From assembly GCA_964627255.1 (NCBI GenBank), contig CAZVIN010000051.1, positions 1 through 19,250 of the forward strand: DNA of 19,250 bases, written 5' to 3'. Both the position numbers and the translations under genes were made by a program. The stretch is from CALLJL01 sp964627255. Lineage in GTDB: Bacteria > Acidobacteriota > Aminicenantia > Aminicenantales > CALLJL01. Shown piece by piece: positions 15,103 through 19,250 of this stretch. Each line of letters opens with the position of its first letter. Position 1 is the stretch's first letter. The notes beneath the pieces were generated by a model. The model was given only the letters and a program-made list of their open reading frames with translations. It searched no databases and had not been told where the DNA came from.

Positions 15103-15555
15103 GTGAATAAAGAAAAAACTACCAAGCGTCGCCAGTTAATCAAAACTTTGGCGGCGGCAATCCTGGGGGCAGCTACCTGTTCCCATCCTGCTCCCGGGAT
15201 GAAAAATTCTAAAGAGAAGAACAAAGCAAAAAATCAGGTCAATTCAGCGGTCAGTTTCTCTTCAACTAAGGAGGATAAAATGGAAAAACCAATTAAATAT
15301 GTTGAGGTAAAGGTCACAAGCGTCAAAGGAACGTGCAGCTTGGGACACAAGCCTGGCGATGTAGCCAAAGTTACTGAAAACGGGGTGGAAGGAAAAATCT
15401 GCCTTCATGCTCTCTACAGCCTGCTACCCGCCGCCTTTGCCATGCTGTATGAGGCTCGTTTCCCCTGGTTAAAAGAGAATCCCGACAAGAAAACTCACGC
15501 CTGCCCCGACGCCACCAACCCCGTGGTCTTTGAGATTACCCGTATCCGAGAGTGA
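15103..15555 (+). CDS. TIGR04076 family protein with an export-type N-terminus and a second internal start
   Basis: The long form (GTG 15103) has 150 residues. The N-terminal TTKRRQLIKTLAAAILGAA looks like a twin-arginine signal peptide (paired Arg, then a hydrophobic segment), followed by a Lys/Ser-rich linker to residue 59. The conserved domain (60-150) contains YVEVKVTSVKGTCSLGHKPG, KICLHALYSLLP and THACPDATNPVVFEITRI, the Cys-rich blocks of TIGR04076, which has no known function. Inside the frame, an ATG at 15280 (residue 60) has a perfect AAGGAGG (15268-15274) five bases upstream. It would give a 91-residue cytoplasmic protein, the usual size of the family. The promoter at 15054-15082 supports use of the GTG. 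Either both forms are made or the 5' part is a recently added or decaying signal. Confidence 0.8.
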   Translation: MNKEKTTKRRQLIKTLAAAILGAATCSHPAPGMKNSKEKNKAKNQVNSAVSFSSTKEDKMEKPIKYVEVKVTSVKGTCSLGHKPGDVAKVTENGVEGKICLHALYSLLPAAFAMLYEARFPWLKENPDKKTHACPDATNPVVFEITRIRE

Positions 15556-15720
15556 TGTTCTCTATTAAGAATCTATTAAATACAAATCATTCGTCCTATC
15601 TCATGCTGAAAAGAATAATTCATCGACCGCTATGAAGCTCAACCCCCGGGATTAGGCATGAGCCAGGAAGGTTTCGACCCCTAAGTTCAAAACCTATGTC
15701 TCCAAGGAGTCTAATCGACC

Positions 15721-16818
15721 CTATCTGAACAAAAAGTAATCATAAGCGAAGCGGGCAATTTGGGCGATGACCTCTTCGACATCCTCAGTCTTTTCCTCGT
15801 CGGCGTTCTTTATAAAGACGGTTATGGCCACGCGGCCTTGGTCATAAGGGAGAAAAATAATTCCCACGTCGTTGACGGTGCCGCCAATTGTTCCCGTTTT
15901 ATGGGCCACTCTTACCCCAGGCGGCAAATCGCCCTTCAGCCGCCTTTCGCCTGTCTGGCAACGCAGCATCACCTCGATAATAAAGTCGCAGCTTTCTTGG
16001 TCAAGAATCTGGCGAGTTGCAATGAGCTCCAGCAGACGGTTCATGGCCAAAGGCGTGCTCTGGTCCTTCATTACCTGCGAAAAATTTTGGCGAGCCTGCT
16101 CCCAGGCCTGCGGGTTAGTCGTTCTTTCCTGAAGAAAGAGTTTCTCAATCTCTTCCAAAGTTAGATTTTTATAACGGTTAGGGTCAACGCCTCGATACTC
16201 GAGAATCAGTTCCTGGCAACTACGATTAACGGTAATGCCCTCAACCCCCAAGGAACGGATGCGCTCGTTGACCTTCTCAGTCCCCACCTTTCTTAAAAGA
16301 AGGTCCGTGGCTGAATTATCGCTGATGAGCATCATCAGATAAATTATGTTCCGCACAGAAAGGGCTATCCCCGGCGCTTGCAGGCTGCTTAGCAGGCCGC
16401 TCCCCAAATGAAGGTCGAGGGGCGACAATGGCCACATATCGTCAAGCTGGAAGCGCCCCTCCTTAATCTGCGCCATCACCTCCACCAGAATCGGGATCTT
16501 AAACACACTGGCCATGGGAAAGGGCTCGTCACCTCTTACCGCCATCGCCTCCCCTGTCTCCAGATGTTTAATGGCTACACCGACAACTCCCTTAACCTGA
16601 CGCGAAACCAACTCGACCTGTCCTTTCAGTCGCTCTATTCTCGGGACATTAACAATATTAGCTGAAGAGGTTTGGTCGGTTGCCGGCCTAAGCTCAGAAG
16701 AAAAAAGCGGGGCCAAAATGAAAAGAATTAAAAGTGTCAAGAGAATAATGGGCCCGTTAAGTAAGCTTCTTTTCTTCCTTACTAAATCACTAAAACCCAA
16801 GAAACCTTTCTTTCTCAT
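15721..16818 (-). CDS. Class A beta-lactamase-like serine hydrolase with unusual omega loop
   Basis: This 365-residue protein has an ATG with GAGGAGG about seven bases upstream. A hydrophobic segment (20-40) should anchor or export it. The penicillin-recognising fold is clear: MASVFKIPIL with S104/K107, LISDNSATDLL with S166-N168 and AHKTGTIGGTVNDVG with K307-G309. It resembles class A beta-lactamases and D-Ala-D-Ala-type hydrolases. The omega-loop sequence is NRSCQELILEY, where TEM has RWEPELN: Glu166 is replaced by Cys and Asn170 by Ile. SDN to KTG is about 140 residues rather than about 104, the extra part being a charged stretch (LTLEEIEKLFLQERTTNPQAW). Without Glu166 it is unlikely to deacylate penicillins efficiently. 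A peptidase, esterase or penicillin-sensing role is possible. Confidence 0.88.
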   Translation of the reverse strand: MRKKGFLGFSDLVRKKRSLLNGPIILLTLLILFILAPLFSSELRPATDQTSSANIVNVPRIERLKGQVELVSRQVKGVVGVAIKHLETGEAMAVRGDEPFPMASVFKIPILVEVMAQIKEGRFQLDDMWPLSPLDLHLGSGLLSSLQAPGIALSVRNIIYLMMLISDNSATDLLLRKVGTEKVNERIRSLGVEGITVNRSCQELILEYRGVDPNRYKNLTLEEIEKLFLQERTTNPQAWEQARQNFSQVMKDQSTPLAMNRLLELIATRQILDQESCDFIIEVMLRCQTGERRLKGDLPPGVRVAHKTGTIGGTVNDVGIIFLPYDQGRVAITVFIKNADEEKTEDVEEVIAQIARFAYDYFLFR

Positions 16819-17027
16819 TAATTCCTCCTCTTTTTTCGCTCGCAGATTATTCGGCGCTTCGCCCTTTATTTTAAAGATTTCTCTCTTTTCAAGCCATTTT
16901 TATTGCGGTATCAATTAAACTGGCAAATAAGCCAACTATTAATTTTAACCTCGGAAATCGAAACAAGCATATTTTCGTCACCTGAGAAGGGCGGAGACAC
17001 TGACTGTAATTATAAATATCAAGCTCT
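16819..17027. other. Intergenic spacer upstream of the beta-lactamase-like gene
   Basis: No gene or clear promoter was found. The ribosome-binding site of the minus-strand gene lies at its left edge. The rest is AT-rich sequence, and its right end joins the remnant at 17028. Confidence 0.4.
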
Positions 17028-17129
17028 TTAATCATGTTCTTTAGGCACCGGGAAAAAGGTGATTTCTATATAAACCGGCCGGGTCAGAAAAGCCTCTTCG
17101 CTATCATGATTAACCCGGCCTTGGAAACC
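17028..17129 (-). pseudogene. 33-codon remnant of an unknown protein C-terminus
   Basis: Between an in-frame TGA (17130-17132) and a TAA (17028-17030), 33 codons read GFQGRVNHDSEEAFLTRPVY followed by IEITFFPVPKEHD. The composition and codon use are protein-like, and the segment ends as natural C-termini do. It has no start codon or ribosome-binding site. It lies downstream of, and on the same strand as, the glycosidase fragment. Whether both derive from one gene cannot be told from the sequence alone. Confidence 0.35.
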
Positions 17130-17230
17130 TCAGGGCCCATTCATGGTTTATTACCTGGATATTTTTGAATCACCCCGATTTACGATTTCCTAAGCTGAGG
17201 ACACATCTATTTATCTTTTTTATTTCTTAA

Positions 17231-17761
17231 TTATGTTAATTTGAAAGGGCGAAAAAAGGCCGTAATCAAGGAAACTATATTCATCTCCCGGCTGCTGGTC
17301 GATGGGCGGGAGCTTGCTGGGAAGCGGAAGGCCAGGCGCGGCCGCGGCCAATCATGTTCCCAGTAATGGCCGGTGAGCTGGAGGCCATGCTCGGTGCAAT
17401 ATTGATAATAAGGTTTGGCCCAGTTGTCGATAAAAAGTTCAAGCAAGGTCAGGTAAAAATCATGACGGACGCGATGAAAATCTCCCTGTTCCTCAAAAAG
17501 TAAGGGCAGGTGCACTTTCAGGTCATAGCCACGCCGCCTGGAGAATTCAGCTAAAAGGGCTGGGGTAAAATTAACTGCGTCAGAATCACCGGGTGGGCCG
17601 ATATGAGCTTCATCCTGAAAAGTTCCCGGAATCGTTTGACCAAATTCATCGCCGCAAATTTGGCGATAGGTTTCATGGGTGAAATAAAGAAAAGCCTCAG
17701 TAACACCAGGTTGCATTAAATCCACATAGGTAAAGCCGCCATACCAAGCTGACGAAGGGAA
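17231..17761 (-). pseudogene. Internal fragment of a large glycoside hydrolase
   Basis: The frame is open from a TGA at 17762-17764 to 17231. It starts mid-protein (SSAWYGGFTYVDLMQPGV), well before the first ATG at 17725. It contains THETYRQICGDEFGQ, PGTFQDEAHIGPPG, TPALLAEFSRRRGYDL and HGLQLTGHYWEHDWP. These are blocks seen in long TIM-barrel glycosidases of the GH106/rhamnosidase-like type, which are normally 700-1100 residues. Neither the N-terminal part nor the rest of the barrel is present. After EHDWPRPR the sequence loses family character, and a neighbouring frame (to a TAA near 17228) also looks protein-like, suggesting a frameshift. The exact GH family is uncertain. The MITE-like copy B lies 60 bp upstream of the broken 5' end. 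Confidence 0.6.
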
Positions 17762-17823
17762 TCATTTTATTATTTTTGCCCCATCTCAGCGCCAATTATT
17801 TTATAATCTTTGTCAATTTTTAA

Positions 17824-18097
17824 AAGGCTCTTCCGTAAAAATTGTGCTGATTTATTGGGCTTATAACGGCTGTATTTCTTTTAAAAACAATAATATATAA
17901 AATTTTAAGCGAGCCAAAAAGGCCTTTCAAAATTAAAGGATGATTTATTCTCATTCTAACCTCTAAAAGAGGACTAAAGAAGGGTTTTATAAAGCCCTTC
18001 CTTTACCCTCATACAAGCGCTCATCTGAGCGAAAAAATGGGTAAATACTCATGATAAAAAAGCGCTAAATCCACCACCCTTTTTAAGGATGAGCCTT
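17824..18097 (-). mobile_element. MITE-like non-coding element, copy B
   Basis: This 274-bp copy is in reverse orientation relative to copy A (9722-9986). Its two ends are inverted repeats: plus-strand aaggctcttccgtaaaaatt from 17824 matches aaggctcatccttaaaaagg read from 18097 on the other strand at 16 of 20 positions, and similarity continues inward for about 20 bases and outward by a few. The centre is a palindrome GAAGGG (17979-17984), TTTTATAAAG, CCCTTC (17995-18000). A smaller hairpin (CGCTCA/TGAGCG) lies at 18018-18031. No ORF is present. The whole element can fold back on itself, as expected for a MITE or for a long structured RNA. Confidence 0.65.
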
Positions 18098-18280
18098 TTT
18101 AAAATCTTCGCTTTAAGTGGTCCCTAAAAACAGATTATCCCTAAATCAAGGTGGATAAATTAGAGCTGATGTTAAAGCAAAAAGATTGGAGGGAGAAACA
18201 GTTCAGCTGGATTAAATTATTTATTCCATTTCGCTGTCTTACTGCTTTTACTGCTCTTGGCCATTAAAGTTCATAAATTG

Positions 18281-18309
18281 TTGAGCCTTTGAGGCGCTTT
18301 AAATATAAT
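18281..18309 (+). promoter_or_regulatory. Promoter of the DUF3311-symporter operon
   Basis: TTGAGC (18281-18286) and a perfect TATAAT (18304-18309) are spaced by 17 bases. The predicted start near 18316 leaves a short leader with AAGGAGG before the ATG at 18338. Confidence 0.6.
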
Positions 18310-18337
18310 TAGCCCAGCTTCAAAAAAGGAGGCGTGC

Positions 18338-18559
18338 ATGACCAGGGGGAAAAGGCTGTCGCTTCTGTTGGGCTTGATTCCCTTTCTGACCTTGGTTTTG
18401 GCTCTGCCGCTGGTGAATCGCGTTGAACCCGTCATCCTTGGTCTTCCCTTCATCCTTTTCTGGATTGTTTTCTGGGTTTTTCTGACGCCGTTTGTTCTGA
18501 TGGCCGCTTATCGGCTGGAAAAGAAATATGATTCGGGGGAAAAAGGGCAAGAACAATGA
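18338..18559 (+). CDS. DUF3311 small membrane subunit next to a symporter
   Basis: This 73-residue protein has a perfect AAGGAGG about five bases before its ATG. It has two hydrophobic segments (LSLLLGLIPFLTLVLALPLV and ILGLPFILFWIVFWVFLTPF) with an intervening NRVEP, then a charged tail (YRLEKKYDSGE). This matches DUF3311, whose members are typically encoded immediately before sodium/solute symporters and are thought to assist them. The stop overlaps the symporter start in an ATGA arrangement (18556-18559), so the two are translationally coupled. Confidence 0.88.
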   Translation: MTRGKRLSLLLGLIPFLTLVLALPLVNRVEPVILGLPFILFWIVFWVFLTPFVLMAAYRLEKKYDSGEKGQEQ

Positions 18560-19250
18560 ATACCGCCCTCCTGATTATCCTGCTAACAATTGTCATTTCC
18601 GCCGGCTTGGGAGTGTATGCGGGAAGCCGGGTCAAAATGAATCTGGAAAACTGGACGGTCGGCGGTCGGCGCTTCGGCGTTATCATCATGTGGCTCCTCA
18701 TGGCTGGCGAGATTTATACCACTTTCACTTTCCTCGGCGCGAGCGGCTGGGCCTACTCGCGAGGCGCGCCTACCCTTTATATTCTTATATATGGCACCCT
18801 GGCCTATACTGTTTCTTTCTTCGTCCTTCCCGCTGTCTGGAAAATCGGTCAGCGCCACGGCCTGCATACGCAGCCCGATTTCTTCATCCAGCGGTATGAG
18901 AGCCGTTGGTTAGGAGTTTTGGTGGCGGCTATTGGGGTCCTTTCCATCCTCCCCTATCTTCAGCTCCAGCTGGCAGGCCTCGGTCTGATTGTGGAAGTGG
19001 CCAGTGAAGGCGCCATTGGTTCGAAAACAGCTATCCTGATAAGCTTTGTCCTCACCTGTCTTTTCGTTTATACCAGCGGCCTGCGCGGCACAGCCTGGGT
19101 TTCTATCATCAAGGATGTGATGATGCTGGCAGCAGTGGGTATTGTCGGGGTCGGAGTGCCCCAAATTTATTTCGGCGGTTTCGGCCGAATGTTCCGGGCC
19201 CTCTTGGAAAAATACCCTAATCATTTGACCTTTCCCGGCGCCTCGCCAGG
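18556..19250 (+). CDS. Sodium/solute symporter family permease, N-terminal part (runs off the window)
   Basis: The open frame from the ATG at 18556 runs through 231 codons to the window edge without a stop. Full members have about 480-550 residues, so roughly half is visible. It starts with a helix (LLIILLTIVISAGLGVYAGS), followed by LENWTVGGRRFG, a typical SSS loop. Next come MAGEIYTTFTFLGASGWAYS and WKIGQRHGLHTQPDFF, the conserved substrate/sodium-binding helices and loop of solute:sodium symporters. Later helices include VLVAAIGVLSILPYLQLQLA and GTAWVSIIKDVMMLAAVG. Together with DUF3311 it resembles monocarboxylate (pyruvate/lactate/acetate) permeases such as MctP. The substrate is inferred from that pairing only. 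Confidence 0.9.
   Translation, partial: MNTALLIILLTIVISAGLGVYAGSRVKMNLENWTVGGRRFGVIIMWLLMAGEIYTTFTFLGASGWAYSRGAPTLYILIYGTLAYTVSFFVLPAVWKIGQRHGLHTQPDFFIQRYESRWLGVLVAAIGVLSILPYLQLQLAGLGLIVEVASEGAIGSKTAILISFVLTCLFVYTSGLRGTAWVSIIKDVMMLAAVGIVGVGVPQIYFGGFGRMFRALLEKYPNHLTFPGASP

Noticed and set aside
17047..17085. Possible third terminal repeat of the foldback element (ggcaccgggaaaaaggtg)
   Set aside because: It resembles one end loosely and needs several gaps. No matching centre or second end was found, and the segment overlaps a protein-like remnant.
18310..18700. Minus-strand ORFs opposite the DUF3311-symporter genes
   Set aside because: These are shadows of the clearly coding plus-strand genes.

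Overview
This window looks like a chromosomal segment of a bacterium with a fairly low GC content, strong Shine-Dalgarno sites and many exported hydrolases. The mix of exported serine peptidases, two penicillin-recognising serine hydrolases, a secreted cyanophycinase, a TIGR04076 protein and glycosidase remnants would fit an uncultured heterotroph such as Candidatus Aminicenantes. That placement is inference from gene content only. No rRNA, tRNA, CRISPR array or intact insertion sequence was seen.

Layout. Positions 1-243 hold the C-terminal end of a gene, possibly a MjaI-like restriction enzyme. A sigma70-type promoter and a purine-rich leader then precede a small conserved-looking gene whose end overlaps the GTG start of polA (complete DNA polymerase I with intact proofreading motifs). 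Positions 3619-5850 form an AT-rich island: a decayed ORF and a GTG-started DUF4143-type ATPase, enclosed by two direct 49-bp repeats (45/49 identical). Next come a one-pass membrane protein and a lipoprotein serine hydrolase (+), facing an exported S41-like peptidase (-). A long divergent intergenic region leads to a lipoprotein S9 peptidase and a small DUF2892 membrane protein. A secreted cyanophycinase (-) is followed by the tail of a decayed amidohydrolase, a hexanucleotide microsatellite and trmO. A TIGR04076 protein with two plausible starts and a class A beta-lactamase-like protein (-) lacking the usual Glu166 follow. The window ends with glycosidase debris and a DUF3311/sodium-solute symporter pair that runs off the edge.

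The most interesting structure is not a gene. Two approximately 270-bp non-coding sequences, 9722-9986 and 17824-18097 in opposite orientation, are clearly homologous. Each has roughly 40-bp imperfect terminal inverted repeats and a central G-run/TTTATAAAA/C-run palindrome. They look like a MITE-type element or a large foldback RNA or DNA family, and both lie in divergent intergenic regions.

Functionally, the intact genes point to scavenging of peptides and polymers outside the cytoplasm (S9, S41, S51 and beta-lactamase-fold enzymes) plus solute uptake (symporter). The scattered remnants (amidohydrolase tail, glycosidase fragment, a 33-codon tail, a decayed ORF in the island) show that this stretch has undergone gene loss and rearrangement.
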